Shown: positions 1 through 12,935 of the stretch, one piece after another
Position numbering within the stretch: the stretch's first letter is position 1
Layout: every line of letters starts with the position of its first letter
From: Zerene cesonia
Taxonomy: Eukaryota; Arthropoda; Insecta; Lepidoptera; Pieridae
Assembly (NCBI RefSeq): GCF_012273895.1
Contig: NC_052117.1
Location: 620,001-684,000 of the forward strand
DNA: 64,000 bases
Direction of reading: 5' to 3'
Notes under the pieces: model-generated
The model's input: only the letters and a program-made list of their open reading frames with translations
Told to the model about the DNA's origin: nothing
The model's database searches: none
Made by a program: the position numbers and the translations under genes

Positions 1-612
1 AGGTACTTTACTCGTAAGTATGCAAAATAATTTTAACATTTAATTCGTCAATAATTCTTTTTTTTTTGTTATTTTTACTGAAATCTTATATTTCCCATGC
101 AATTATGGTTAAGCTATATAAATACATTAAATAAAAGACAAGTATACAGAGAACCTAAATAAATACACGTTATTTAGTGTCGGTTGATAAACTTTACACA
201 AAACCGTTTCATTTTATTCTCTAAACATTTTTTGTTTATCTTGAGTTAAATTCTTGTATAATGGGACATATTTGTTCATAATCAAGATAACTAAGAATAT
301 TAAGACAGTATTTTCTTGCTTATAAAGGACAATAGATTATATAAATATTAAAGTTTTCTGTGAATATTTTTGGCCTCTTAAGTGACCCAGCTCATCCAAA
401 AATACTTTCCAGTGCAAAAATCCGCATATTATAAAAAATGGTCAAGTGCGAGTTGAAATTGTTACACTAGAGTTCCTTACACGATGGTTAAAGATAGTGG
501 TGAATGAAAGTTATGATCCTACTTCCTACTATATCCTACTATACTTAGTCTGGCCATAAATACTGTTACACTTAATTATAAAAAAATATTACATTTGAAT
601 TTCGAATCTGTC
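1..612. other. AT-rich sequence, no gene seen
   Basis: I see no coding frame, RNA gene or clear repeat end here. The stretch runs into a scaffold gap, so anything crossing position 612 is cut. Confidence 0.6.
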
Positions 613-1612
613 NNNNNNNNNNNNNNNNNNNNNNNNNNNNNNNNNNNNNNNNNNNNNNNNNNNNNNNNNNNNNNNNNNNNNNNNNNNNNNNNNNNNNNNN
701 NNNNNNNNNNNNNNNNNNNNNNNNNNNNNNNNNNNNNNNNNNNNNNNNNNNNNNNNNNNNNNNNNNNNNNNNNNNNNNNNNNNNNNNNNNNNNNNNNNNN
801 NNNNNNNNNNNNNNNNNNNNNNNNNNNNNNNNNNNNNNNNNNNNNNNNNNNNNNNNNNNNNNNNNNNNNNNNNNNNNNNNNNNNNNNNNNNNNNNNNNNN
901 NNNNNNNNNNNNNNNNNNNNNNNNNNNNNNNNNNNNNNNNNNNNNNNNNNNNNNNNNNNNNNNNNNNNNNNNNNNNNNNNNNNNNNNNNNNNNNNNNNNN
1001 NNNNNNNNNNNNNNNNNNNNNNNNNNNNNNNNNNNNNNNNNNNNNNNNNNNNNNNNNNNNNNNNNNNNNNNNNNNNNNNNNNNNNNNNNNNNNNNNNNNN
1101 NNNNNNNNNNNNNNNNNNNNNNNNNNNNNNNNNNNNNNNNNNNNNNNNNNNNNNNNNNNNNNNNNNNNNNNNNNNNNNNNNNNNNNNNNNNNNNNNNNNN
1201 NNNNNNNNNNNNNNNNNNNNNNNNNNNNNNNNNNNNNNNNNNNNNNNNNNNNNNNNNNNNNNNNNNNNNNNNNNNNNNNNNNNNNNNNNNNNNNNNNNNN
1301 NNNNNNNNNNNNNNNNNNNNNNNNNNNNNNNNNNNNNNNNNNNNNNNNNNNNNNNNNNNNNNNNNNNNNNNNNNNNNNNNNNNNNNNNNNNNNNNNNNNN
1401 NNNNNNNNNNNNNNNNNNNNNNNNNNNNNNNNNNNNNNNNNNNNNNNNNNNNNNNNNNNNNNNNNNNNNNNNNNNNNNNNNNNNNNNNNNNNNNNNNNNN
1501 NNNNNNNNNNNNNNNNNNNNNNNNNNNNNNNNNNNNNNNNNNNNNNNNNNNNNNNNNNNNNNNNNNNNNNNNNNNNNNNNNNNNNNNNNNNNNNNNNNNN
1601 NNNNNNNNNNNN
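613..1612. other. Scaffold gap of 1000 N
   Basis: The run is exactly 1000 N, the same length as the second gap in the window, so it is a placeholder and not a measured distance. The flanking sequences (ending in cgaatctgtc and starting with agtaataaat) show no overlap with each other. The long open frames across it exist only because N has no stop codons. Confidence 0.98.
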
Positions 1613-1681
1613 AGTAATAAATGTTATTTGCAGTTAACAATTTTCTTTTTTCTTTATTACAATATTTATGGCAAGACTAGG

Positions 1682-1877
1682 TAGTATTATAAATGCGAAA
1701 GTTTGTAAGGATTTGTGTGTGTGTTTGTTGCTCTTTCACGCAAAAACTACTGAACAGATTGCAATAAAATTTGATACGTAGACAGCTGGACAACTGGAAT
1801 AACATAGAGGCAACTTTTTATCCCGATATTCCTACAGAATACGGACTTACGCAGCTGAAACCGCGGGGCGCAGCTTG
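1682..1877 (+). mobile_element. HEL-A copy, Helitron-like (Lep1-type)
   Basis: This is a near full-length copy in the forward orientation. It starts in the attataaatgcgaaag block, passes through gtttgttgctctttcacgca and cagctggacaactggaata, and ends in ccgcggggcgcagcttg, where the expected terminal CTAG has become CTTG. A short open frame (1771-1959) crosses it but is only repeat sequence. Confidence 0.8.
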
Positions 1878-2844
1878 TTACTTTATAAATTTTAAAATAA
1901 AGAATTCAATAGTGTTTAATTCAACGTCTACTATAGGCGGTAATGAATATACGGAATAAGAAGATGATTACCCATGGAATGTTGTCGCTTAAGAACCACA
2001 GGACAGACCTTTGGCGTCATTATTAATGAATGAAATGAAATGATTTTTAAAGATCAATTACAGCGTTTCTTGTCTGCTCTTCTCTGCTCTTCGCTGCTTG
2101 AATTGCTGGTAAATGGTTAATATTACGTAATTTCAAATAAAAAACAAGATTTTTGAATTGCCATTGTATTTATTTTCAGAATCCTATTAATGGGTTTTAC
2201 AGCCTAACTGTAAGTTATCATTGCTCAAAATTCAAAGACGTTAACGACTTGTAAATTTATAATATTGCAACTCGAATCCACACAATTATGGACCTTATTT
2301 CATAGAAACAGAGTACGAGAATTATTTGTTTCGGATATAGGAAGGCATAGAAACAGAGCGAGTATTAATGCATGTAATTAGTATGTATGGTTTATAGTAT
2401 CGGTCTGGATTATATGCCTAGAATCAGGCACTAGGCGTAAGGGCCCTTAATACTAAGGGGCTCTAATTATTGATTGTTATGTCTTTATGTATGTTCAATA
2501 GTCTATATAAGTAATGTCACAGATAAAATAATACTAAACAAGGTAATACTGTTTTTTTAATAATTTATCTGTAGGTAGGATTTTATGATGTTATATTAAT
2601 TATGTTTGTTGCTATGATGATACTCATGAATTTATTTCTAAGGATGCCATATCAAACAGTTATTTTTTATAATTTAAGACAATCAGTTTAATTATGATGA
2701 GAATTTCAATAGCCAATGTAATAAGACGTAACAAAGGTTACTTATCAATATAATATTCCCTCGGGAACGTTGAGATTTAAAAGATAAACTCATTAACGCA
2801 GCTAGTTTATAATATTCGTAAGGATGTTTTCCTATAAAATAGTT
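1878..2844. other. No gene seen
   Basis: AT-rich sequence. A piece near 1975-2005 (gttgtcgcttaagaacca) recurs near 24520 and, inverted, near 52350, so it is a fragment of an old dispersed repeat. Nothing else is recognisable. Confidence 0.5.
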
Positions 2845-2970
2845 ATTTATTTATTTATTTATTACTTTATTGCACACGCAGAAGATAGACAAATATAGAA
2901 AAAACATACAATAAAAGAAAAACAGGAACAAGTGGCGATCTTATCGCTAGATAGCGATCTCTTTCAGAGC
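2845..2970 (-). repeat. TAIL-I copy: 3' tail of a non-LTR retroelement
   Basis: Read on the minus strand it ends in an AATAAA-like signal followed by an (AAAT)n tail, the pattern of a LINE or SINE 3' end. Similar tails lie near 6560, 21210, 43640 and 54990. No reverse transcriptase sequence adjoins it, so this is a 5'-truncated insertion. Confidence 0.5.
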
Positions 2971-3671
2971 GGGCTCTTAGTTAGTAAATAGTTAAAAATT
3001 TTTTTAGTTCAGCGAGGCCTCAAGTCAAAATTCGTCCCTGGCCTGAGTTTGAAGTGTGAGCCCTTATCTAGATGACCTATGTACGAATGTTTCACTGTAA
3101 TGCATTGTACAGTGAGCACTCTGAAATGTGTGGCCTTGGTTAGAGTTAGGTAGATAGATTGCTTGATACTAGGTCTGATCGTAGTTACTAGCGTACCTAG
3201 GTAATTACTATTTTGTTGGTCGATTACTGTCTAGAATTATGTAAATAAGTATAGATTAATAAAATTAGAAGACGTCATTCATGGATTAAAAAGTTTGTAA
3301 ATATGGGTGGATGGATGCATGGATGTGTGTTACTCTTGAGATCAGCTTATCTAATCGGCTGTTTCTATAATAATAGGCAAATAGCATGTTATGTTGATTA
3401 CGATTTATAAGAGAATAAGAATATTCATATTAAAACAGAAAAATGATAATTTTAAATTGTTTTAGCGTTTTGTTTGAAAGATGAAATATATGCCAAAACG
3501 ACATTATTGAAATATCGAACGCTTTGGTATTATTATTCAAATTAATACAATTATTGCTATAGCGATGCGACTTTTCGCTTATTTTGTGCCGAGAATGAAT
3601 TATAATTTTCCTGATACTCAATCATTTATTTATTCAATTAGACAAACATGACATAATGTATATTTTAAACA

Positions 3672-3800
3672 GACGTTCCCAAAAACGAAGGCGTTTCTCG
3701 ATTTCTCTGTATTTTTTTCTCACTCGAAAACTCCGTGACTATACAATCAATCGACGTGATTCTTTTGTGTGTTTGTCAGGAATTTATTGTTGTTTGATCT
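3672..3800 (+). repeat. RPT-F-like degenerate repeat fragment
   Basis: It opens with gacgttcccaaaaacgaagg, also seen near 42500 and in a longer form near 59097 (accgacgtcctaaaaacgaa). It shares wording such as 'aaaactccgtg' and 'gattcttttgtgtgtttgtcag' with RPT-F. Boundaries are uncertain. Confidence 0.35.
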
Positions 3801-4605
3801 CATAATATAATCAGGAGTGGTACCTACCGCCCTCCCTAAGAACGTTGGTAACCGTTATTGCAGAAATGATTTACTTATTTATGTATTTCGCAACAAATAC
3901 TTATTTGACTAAATATTTCGTAACGTACAGATGAAACGTAATATATTATGTATAAATAATTGGAACGTTGCGCGCTGGCAATTGGGAGTCAAAACGGACC
4001 GCAAGGGTCAAATTTAACCCCAGGAATAATGTTTTCGTTCTGTTTGTTATGTCTGCAGCTTTCTGCTGGATGATTTTCAGAAAAGTTTTCTCTATATGAT
4101 ATACGTATAAGTGAAGATTTATTTATTTGTTAGTGCGACAACAAATGCGAAGGAAGGGCAAACAAACACACATTTTCGTTTATAATATTAGTAAGAGTTT
4201 TATAATTATTGATTTTAACAAACCAATGCATGCAATGAATGAAAACAATGATTATACAATATACATACTCTACAAAAGGTGACCGATCATCAGCTATCTC
4301 CTCCAGGCAGGATTAAGGTCGATTCAGGCTGACTTATTTATTTAAAAAGTCCATAATTTAGCCTCAATAAGTTCCCTCGTCTCGCGCGGCGGATCTACGC
4401 ACGTCCGAGTGGATTTCTGTCGGAAACTTTCGACAAATTTTGCGAATGAGCAATTTATGTTTTGGGGAAGTTTCACTATTATTTTATTTACTTCTCTTGC
4501 TCGTCCGGTGTAGATTTTATTGAGTTTTTTTCGTTTAAAATATGTTCTGCTTAAGAATGTCCGCGTTGTGTATAGTCTCATTGTATGAGGAATAATTATA
4601 AACAC

Positions 4606-4838
4606 AAAAAAAGGTGTGTGTGCAATTCACACACGATAGAAGTGAAACTTCAGTAAATCGACAAAAGAATGAGATGAATATTTATAAAATATAAAATAGT
4701 ATGTATATTTCTGTCTCATTCTTCGCCGGCTTCATTATACACATTTTTGTATTTGTATCTCTTACCTGTCGTTTTTCTGTTGCATCAGGTTTGAAATCAC
4801 AACGATTCTAAAGAAGTTTCACTTCAAAAACCTTTTTT
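4606..4838 (+). mobile_element. MITE-D copy 1
   Basis: The ~233-base element starts with aaaaaaaggtgtgtgtgc and ends in acttcaaaaacctttttt, giving short inverted ends (AAAAAAGGT against ACCTTTTTT). Inside them lie palindromic AAGTGAAACTT blocks. A second, clearly related copy lies at 11513-11726, so its extent is supported by comparison. There is no coding capacity. The next repeat (RET-B) begins almost immediately after it. Confidence 0.6.
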
Positions 4839-4840
4839 GA

Positions 4841-5124
4841 GTGTGGGAGTCGAGCATGCTTCGCGAATTGGGCCAGCTCGCACCGGGAAAATGCACACCG
4901 TCACACCAGATCGCCGTCAAATAGTGACATGCTACTGTGTTTCTTTCAATGAATGGTGGAACCTTTTTCTCACCCAACCCAGTTCATCCTTTTATTTCCT
5001 TCGTCAATTTTTTCCTCTTCCTTTGAAAGTGGGCAACGCAATCGCTGAGACACTATCTTTACGAATGTTCATGGGCGGTGGTGATCGCTTACCATTAGTC
5101 GGACCACCAGCTCAATTGCCAACG
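4841..5124 (+). mobile_element. RET-B retroposon, native plus orientation
   Basis: It starts with gtgtgggagtcgagcatgct and runs to accaccagctcaattgcc. Compared with the 44.3 kb copy it is diverged and its internal hairpin is decayed. It abuts MITE-D, so one of the two probably inserted at the edge of the other. The 96-codon frame at 4837-5127 is not a gene: the same repeat shows unrelated stops elsewhere. Confidence 0.75.
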
Positions 5125-6559
5125 TAAATTTAAATGTATTCACATCAGCTTGGCATAAATAGTTCCTCGTTGTTAGAAGTCGGTTAAAAGTAGATAAATA
5201 AATGTAATTGACAAGTTAACAGACACATTCTGTATTCATTCAAATAGACAGTTTAGCGTGATATGGGTATCTACGGAATGGGTGTTTGTTAAACTTTATG
5301 GTAAACGATTTAGTTTTATGCTTTTGTAGACATTATTGTTATTTCACTACAATTTTTGCAAGTGTAAATTATGTACCTTTATATGTATTTTTTATATTTA
5401 ATTTTTAGGGCAGTTATTAATAATATATTTAATTTTTACGGTAATAGAGATTCGAACTTTCCCATATATATAAATAAAATGTTATAACGCACAGTTTTTA
5501 AAGATGGATTTTCTGTACGAAAGTCTAAGTATCGTAAATCCGACTGGACGGTATATTACTAATTCGATTTTGATTTAAACGATAAAAAAGTTTAAGAGTT
5601 TATTCGATACAGCAATTTCGGTTAAAAAAAATTACAAATCTTCAACATTAGAGCAAATAAAAAATAAAGTAAAATGTTCAAAAATTATTATTATTATCGT
5701 ATATAGAGAAAGTAGCAGTGTTATAATATTTTCACTCTATAAAGGCGATAGCCAAGCTTGGATACTTCGAAAGTCCAGTATAAAATCCAATATATTGAAA
5801 CTGTGGCACTAATTAAAACTTGGAGTCTCTGCGGAGCTTTAAATGCGTCTATAAATTTTGCAATGACCACGAAAATTCAACCGGTTCGTCCCTAATCGAC
5901 TGTATTTTTATATATTTTAAAAGTAACATGATTTCAGTGGATACTTTTCTAAAATAATTTCAGCAGAGGCATGAAGAGGTTGTATATGTTTAAAATTAAA
6001 TGTACGTGGAATTTGAACAAAGCAAAAATTATAATATAAATATTAGAATTGATAATCATTTGTACCGAATATTTCAGCTCTGTAAGGTTAATACCACAGA
6101 TAATATTATACTATCCCGTATCTTCACTGGCATTGTTGTGAGTATAAAAGTTAAACATACTATGAGGAAATAAACTTTGACGGTGTCGATTTAAGAATAC
6201 ATACAGGAATTAATAAATAATGCAAATGACACAAAAATACTGAGGAAATGTAATATAAAAAAATAATAAGATATGTAATAAATTCTTTTTATAAATATTA
6301 AACCAGTGTCCACATGAAATCAATGTCAAATATAATGTTATCTCTCATTTTGTTTCTATTTTAAACTTTTCTTTAGGTTAGGTATAAAAGGGGTCGGAAA
6401 TGGGAACTTTTAAGTTGAAATAGATAGCTGGGATATAGCAGCTATCTATCAAACTGATGACCAATTTGGTTTGGAATGACGTGACATTGGTAAGATGTGT
6501 TTTTAAAGGAAATAGAATTTAAATTGCAGTGGTTCTGTATGTGTAGTGTATACGGATAC
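5125..6559. other. No gene seen
   Basis: Very AT-rich, with many stops in all frames. I recognise no repeat end or RNA-like fold here. Confidence 0.5.
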
Positions 6560-6685
6560 ATATTTATTTATTATTTATTGCACATAAAAAACAAAAGGAC
6601 AAATGATATGAAAATGCACCTTGAAATTAATGCACAAATGACGACCTTGTGAGTAAAAGCCATTTCTACCAGGCAACCTTTATAT
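6560..6685 (-). repeat. TAIL-I copy: retroelement 3' tail
   Basis: On the minus strand it passes through aaaatggcttttactcacaa into a tail ending in (AAAT)-like sequence. It matches the 21210-21330 copy, including the block around 'accaggcaacc'. HEL-A follows within a few bases. Confidence 0.5.
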
Positions 6686-6689
6686 GAGA

Positions 6690-6877
6690 CTAGCTGCGCC
6701 CCGCAGTTTCAACCGCGTAAGTCCGTATCCGGGGATAAAAAGTTGCCTATATGTTATTCCAGTTGTCCAGCTGTCTACGTACCAAATTTCATTGTAATCG
6801 GTTTAGTAGTTTTTGCGTGAAAGAGCAACAAACACACACACATCCTTACAAACTTTCGCATTTATAATATTAGTAAT
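6690..6877 (-). mobile_element. HEL-A copy, Helitron-like
   Basis: Full-length minus-strand copy: ctagctgcgccccgcagttt at its native 3' end and cgcatttataatattagtaa at its native 5' end. It lacks about 12 bases of the block 'cccgtaggaatatcgggat' found in other copies. Confidence 0.85.
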
Positions 6878-7101
6878 ATAATATCATAGTAGGTTTTTCT
6901 TATGCTTGTTTATATAACAGGACGTTTCATTTATTTATACGTTTTGGGTGAATAATACGCACTGATATATTAATATCAAGGACGAAGCGATAGTAAGTAA
7001 AATAAAGTATGCACATTTCACTCTGTCTCATCAACTAAACGATAGGAACTAAACATACGTGAATACTATAGATATTTAATGTCTTAAAAACATATAGGTA
7101 A

Positions 7102-7287
7102 CTAGCTGCGCCCCGCGGTTTCACCCGCGTAAGTCCGTATCCCGTAGGAATATCGGGATAAAAAATAGATGTTGGCCGATTCTCAGACCTACCCAATATG
7201 CTTACCAAATTTCAGAGGAATCGGTCCAGCCGTTTCGGAGGAGTTTGGCAACGAAAACTGTGACACGAGAATTTTATATATTAAAGA
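7102..7287 (-). mobile_element. HEL-A/N hybrid copy, Helitron-like
   Basis: The native 3' end (ctagctgcgccccgcggttt through aatatcgggataaaa) is that of HEL-A. The rest (gccgattctcagacctaccc, then gccgtttcggaggagt and cacgagaattttatatatta) belongs to HEL-N, also seen near 12200. Sharing one 3' end between different bodies is typical of related non-autonomous Helitron-like families. Confidence 0.7.
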
Positions 7288-9334
7288 TAGTATAGTATAA
7301 TATAATTTGTGATATAGGTATGTATATGAAAACTCAAAAAAAAATACATACCTCGACCATACATATCTATACTAGAAGCATATACCCTTGCGCAAGTCGC
7401 GATTACTTATACACGGCCTCGACAAAGAAATAACTCACATTTGTAAGGGCATCTGTAATCATAAAGCCTAGGATATCTAGCTCTAGAAGTCCCAATTCAT
7501 TATCTTGGCCGCTCTCCAACACCGGACGGAAAAGATCAATGAAAGTTATATTTTTTGCGGCGCTCTCGTTTCCACGATCATTCCATAGCCTGTACTTTGC
7601 GAACTACCGTCATTTATCACAACTTGGTATTCCGAGGAATTTTTAACGCCTTAAAGTGTTAGCGAAATTCAATTTAAAGATGTGGTCTTGGGAGTTGGGA
7701 GGTTTTATAAAATGTTATTATTGATGGTTGCTTTGAGTGATGCTATATTAAAAAATATGTAATCTAGGCGAAGTTGAAGTAAATAAAATGAAGTAGTAAA
7801 GAAGGATAACTCATATAAAGATATATTTGGAAATATTAACAGCAATTTATTAAGTATAGTAATTTACAGGGGTGTTAGAAACAGATGAGCTTATAGATTA
7901 GACTTGTGATGTGTGTTTCGCGAAAAGTTTTAAGCAGTGTTAGATGCAATAAATCTTAACTAATGTTATGAAAAACTTATATGAAAACTGTAACTAAAAA
8001 ATGTAAATATCGTAATAAAATATTAGCAACATTTTATTTTCTATGTTGTCGTATTCCAACCAACTAAATCTCCACCATTGAGTCGCTTTAGCGAAAGGGC
8101 CACGGGTCGGTATTCGTCTACAACAACCTCAGCACATCTATAAACCTTTCAGGATCAGTAATAATGTGTTAACTGTCTTCCCCTTTCCATACCACAAAAC
8201 AAATTTAATTTAAATGTTCCATTAAAACTACAACAATGTTATAAACCACTAATAAACTCTTAACAATCCTATAATTAACTGTCAAATAGTTTGTAAACAA
8301 TTTTCAATTCAACTTTGACCTCCTTGCTCCACGTAGGTACCACAATAGCGCAAACGAAAACCTACCTTCCATTCTTGACCTTAAAACACAAGTTTGTATC
8401 GCCACATCGCTTTTGTGTAGTCATTTTTCTCATTATTATGTATTTCGCGAATATTTGAAAAGTTTAAGTCGTAATTGGGTTTCGTATAATGGTTTGTTTG
8501 ATTCGCGTTTAAAAATTAAATACTTTTGTTCGGAGATTATGAATTTTGAAATTTCGCAATCCTGAAATTATAAAGCTGAATTGAGTATTAAACCGGTCAA
8601 TTTATTTCGATTAACCTTCGATGCAAACATTTCTATAAAGCCCTGTATTCGTGGTAAACATTTATCTGGCAACAGAGTTGATTTATATTGGGGAGTTTAT
8701 GTCTACATGGTGCTGACAACACTGCGTGTAACAGAACGTACAGTACCACCAACTTATCTCTGAAATAATGGATATCATCACCTTACCTTCAGTATAACCT
8801 TTATAGTAATATTCCGGGCATCAGTTTCAACAGCTTTCACATAATTAATAATTACAATGTAGTCTCTTACTAAATAAAACACACATAATACTTGAAGAAG
8901 TCAACAATAACAAATATTAAGTAAAAATCAACATCTCTAGTTCTATTTTTCGCCATTAGAAAGATATGTTGGTGGAACTAGAGAGTAAGAGATAGCACAT
9001 ATTCTCATCCGTCAATACTAAAACAGTTTCCAACAACATTGTTGACCAACAGTTGCTCAACAGATGTTTAAAATTAATGTGAAACGAAATACGTTTCATT
9101 TTCAAGTAAACAAGCTCTTTTGAATGTAGATTTAATGCACACATTCGAGTTCTGTTGGAATTGTGCAAACAACGCTTTTACTCGTAATAAGTTCCTTTAA
9201 AAAAAAGCTGTAATTAAAGTTTCTTTTTTTATTTACTAAAGTTGTATGTACATATACATTAATAATTATGTTAGAAATTGTTTTATGAATAGATATTATT
9301 AGGACTCAAATTCACTGATTGATTGATACACTAA
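7288..9334. other. No gene seen
   Basis: AT-rich. A few short frames (8581-8763, 8956-9168) show no domain or repeat relation and have no supporting splice context. A small hairpin gaaacg-aaata-cgtttc lies near 9083. Confidence 0.5.
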
Positions 9335-9500
9335 CTGTTGCCCGTAGCTTCACACGCTTGTACAAAATAAATTATCATGGTACAAACTTTCATCCCCATG
9401 GGGACAGAATTTATCAAAATCCTTTCTTAGCGGATGCCTATGTTATAATCTGCCTGCCAAATTTCAGCGCGATCTGTCCAGTGGTTTAGGCTTTACGCTA
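9335..9500 (-). repeat. Degenerate Helitron-like fragment
   Basis: The wording gttgcccgtagcttcac followed by ccaaatttcagcgcgatctgtccagtggttta is the usual 'gaagctacgggc ... gaccgatttt' theme of the HEL families, in reverse. Its ends are not preserved. Confidence 0.4.
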
Positions 9501-9547
9501 ACTCATCGCTATGTCAGTTAGTCACCTTTGAATGATATATATTAAGA

Positions 9548-9740
9548 CTAGCTGCGTCCCACGGTTTCACCCGCGGAAGTCCGTATCCTGTAGGAATATC
9601 GGGAAGAAAATTGCCTATATGTTATTCCAGTTGTCCAGCTGTCTACGTACCAAATTTCATGGCAATCGGTTCAGTAGCTTTTGCGTGAAAGAGCAACAAA
9701 ACACACATCCTTACAAACTTTCGCATTTATATTAGTAGGA
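9548..9740 (-). mobile_element. HEL-A copy with intact ends
   Basis: Read on the minus strand the element is A|TCCTACTAATAT...GCAGCTAG|T, i.e. it starts with TC, ends with CTAG and sits between an A and a T, as Helitrons do. The body is standard HEL-A. The open frame 9532-9735 is repeat sequence. Confidence 0.85.
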
Positions 9741-11512
9741 TTCAGTGCAACTGATTCGATAGAGCGATATAGGACTACTCAAATGCGACACGAGAAATCA
9801 ATCCCTAATATGACTTCCAATAACCTTGCATTTAATAAATACAGTATTGTCTAAGCATTTCACGTTACTGTTAAAACTTATTTTTCGTTACAACACGTTT
9901 TTGTTAGTACAAGTTGCAACTAAATGCCGTTTTTATACGTAACTAGAAGTGGGGAAACTGGTTTTAACAGTAAATATATAGCTTTATTAGATTTTAATTC
10001 TCTTCTTTATTTGTAACTCGATACTAGATTCGAAGAGGTGGTTTTCTCCTACATCCTCCTGTAGAAAGAAACTGCGCATCATTATTTGCTATTAACGTCC
10101 CACCTATGTTATTTATTGTATAGTAAAATCATTACATTTTTTAATTTGTGGAATTGAACTTCATATTATTTGAATTCAACAAGTTTTTATCTCAACGTAT
10201 TCAATCGAGGATCTGAACATAAATGAAAAAATATGAAATGTAATGAGAAAAATACAGCGTTATTTACTTTATAGTATTTTTTGTACAATACGTTATATCT
10301 ATCATCGGAGTGGATAAAATGAAATTTGATTCAAGCTTTCGAGAACATTTCATTAATAATTTTTAATTAGCATCTTTTATTGCAAGATTAATAATAAAGT
10401 AAAGAAAGGATTTTCGTAAAACAGTGTGATTCTTAAATATTTTTTAACACACTTACCGGATGCATCACATTATTTTATTGTATTAGCTTGGATCCATGGC
10501 TTCGTTTGCATGTTTCTATACTATATAATATATCCTATTGATTATAATAAAAAATTCTAAACAATTTAATGGTGTACCAAGTACAGCAAGATATGAAACG
10601 TAAACGTTTGAAGAATGTTGAGAATGTTAATCTCCGGTATGTAGGTATATGTTTTGTCACCTCATATTTAGGTCTTCATCGGAAGTATAACTACTTTTAT
10701 CCAATTACATTAAGCCATTCTCACCCGTACGTAAGCACATTTAATAATGGCTTGCAGAACGGACGAAAACAAACAATAAAGCACAAAATTGCCTGTAAAA
10801 ATTAAATTCGTCAGACCGCATCAAAGGCGGCGAGTTTAATGAAAAAAAAAATGTTGAAATTCGTAATTTTTTTACTCATGGAGTCGGGAAAGTAGGTCGC
10901 ATATCCTAGCCCCGGGTAAATGTACTGCTCGGACCGATGTGAGATTATATTTTTATTGGAGTTAGAAGAGTCTTGATAGATAAACCGGGAAGATAAAACG
11001 ATAAGCGTTCTCCTTTCTCTGTAATAGTGGTACATATAATGCCGAGTTATGTTAGCCGGTCGGAAATCGGTCTTGGGACAGCGGATGGTTTAGAGCCATA
11101 TGATATAATTCTTTTACAATTTATTGGCTGCTTGTCCTTTGCCAGTGTCCCTGCTCTGTTTTTATAACTAAACGAAAATGGAAGATATTGCTCTGTAACG
11201 TAATCTGTAATATAACTTTCTGTTCTTTTCTGTCAAACAGTTTTTGAGCTAAAATTAAAAAAAAAATCTCTTTATAATATAACTTTTGACTAGTTACTCC
11301 TTTAAGTACAGATTAAAAAGCCGCAGTTGTCTACTCGTGTACTATTTACGGGTGTATATATTTTATTTTCAAGTTTGTGGACACAGATACTGATTAATAA
11401 AAATGAATTGCAAATGAGCATCTGACCTGGATAGTCAGGAAAGGAATGCATTTCGTCAATTCGATTAACTTAACGTTGTAGTTTTTAAAATTTCAGGCAA
11501 GGAACAGAAATT
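9741..11512. other. No gene seen
   Basis: AT-rich, with two short open frames (10569-10805, 10811-11035) that have no recognisable domain. I would not call either a gene. Confidence 0.5.
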
Positions 11513-11726
11513 AAAAAAGGTGTGTGTGCGCGAGACACGATAGATGAAACTTCAGTAAATCGACAAAAGATTGACTAAAATAGTATGTATATTTCTGTCT
11601 CATTCTTTGCCGGCTTCATTCTACACATTTTTGTATTTGTCTCTTATCTGTCGTTTTTTCCGTTGTATCAGGTTTGAAATCACAACGATTCTAAAGAAGT
11701 TTCACTTCAAAATTGTAACTTTTTTT
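11513..11726 (+). mobile_element. MITE-D copy 2
   Basis: Clearly related along its length to 4606-4838, including aaaaaaggtgtgtgtgc at the left, tagtatgtatatttctgtct in the middle and acgattctaaagaagtttca at the right. It is slightly shorter, with a small deletion after 'gacaaaaga'. Confidence 0.6.
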
Positions 11727-12174
11727 AAATAAATTACAATCTGGTTAAATATGATTGCTTTTAATGAGATGAGATTCAATAAAATGAACATTCCGTAACA
11801 CTTCTTCGTAACACAATAAAACTGTAAAACCAATGACAAATACGCAGATACGTATCCCATAAGCTGGGATTATAAATAGGGATGAGCGAAATGTATTTTA
11901 TCGATAAATCGCATGTGTCATAAACATGTATCAATTCACCACGAGTATCGAGGAAAAAGGAAATTATTTAATACCTGTTCGTAACGTGTGCAATAAATTA
12001 AACTATCTTCTAGCAGCTAACACAACCTTAATTTGTTTATCACTTAATAATATTGTGTAGGTATCACAGCCTCGGATATTCATGAATTGATTTAGTTACA
12101 TGTTTCGTATAAATGGTTTGAGAAACATATTAAATATATCGCGACAAATAATAAATATGTCGCGATGTTTGTTG

Positions 12175-12307
12175 AAAAGTCCTCCAAAATAACTGGACCT
12201 GTTTTATGAAAGGTTTTGTAGGTCTAGGGTAGGACTGAGAATCGGCTAACATCTATGTTTTCATAGCCCTAAATGATAAGGCAGCAAACGTTTGCCGGTT
12301 CGGCTAG
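12175..12307 (+). mobile_element. HEL-N copy, Helitron-like
   Basis: Contains taggactgagaatcggctaa, catctatgttttcatagccc and aaacgtttgccggttcggctag, ending in CTAG|T. The same 3' block is found at 57243-57394, and the body matches, inverted, 7102-7287. Confidence 0.6.
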
Positions 12308-12778
12308 TTGTATGAAATCTCCATGGCTATGATTAAGACTAACGGCTCTTTACGTATAATATTGTTTTTAATACGTCTTGTTATTCGAATAGTCGCTTTA
12401 GCTAGTTAAGATTCTCTTATTTATCACATTATGTTTTCTTATCAAATCGCAACCAGAGCCACATAATTCGTAATCAATGTGTAACAAAAGATCAATTTTC
12501 CGTGAAAGGAAATTGGTCTATACTTTCAATTCGGCGACTTTCATCGATAGCGTGTGGACATCCCTAATTACATCGGGAACATTAAAAGGAAATATTGGAC
12601 GTATCTGAGAGCTGTTTTAGATCTTATAGAATTTATCTTACAAGGAAAATGTTTTCCACGAAAATTGTTATAGAAAATGTTTTGATTACGATGCATTTAG
12701 TACGAATACAACTGTTAATTTTTATGCCTCCTAGTCTGTAGGGTATAAAATAATGTCTGTATTGGCCGTCATGCGTTG

Positions 12779-12935
12779 GTTTTTTTATGTCATAGTCGGT
12801 AAAGGAGTTGGTGGGTCGCCTTATGGTAAGCGTTACCACCGCCCATAAAGATTTGCAGAAACGTAAGGCCATTTTCAAAGACCTTGCGCCACTACAAATG
12901 TATTGCTGACTTTAAAGGTATGGGATAAAGAAACG
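12779..12935 (-). mobile_element. RET-B copy, truncated, second subfamily
   Basis: A T-run at 12780-12786 (native poly-A tail) is followed by atgtcatagtcggtaaagga and the 'cgccttatggtaagcg' block. The copy breaks off soon after the hairpin region, so it is 5'-truncated in native orientation. The antisense frame 12633-12878 is not a gene. Confidence 0.7.

Noticed and set aside
576..1640. Long open frames on both strands over the first N run
   Set aside because: They consist almost entirely of N, which gives no stop codons. The real flanks encode only a few residues.
4837..5127. A 96-codon plus-strand frame
   Set aside because: It coincides with a RET-B copy; peptides of the same type recur wherever RET-B occurs.
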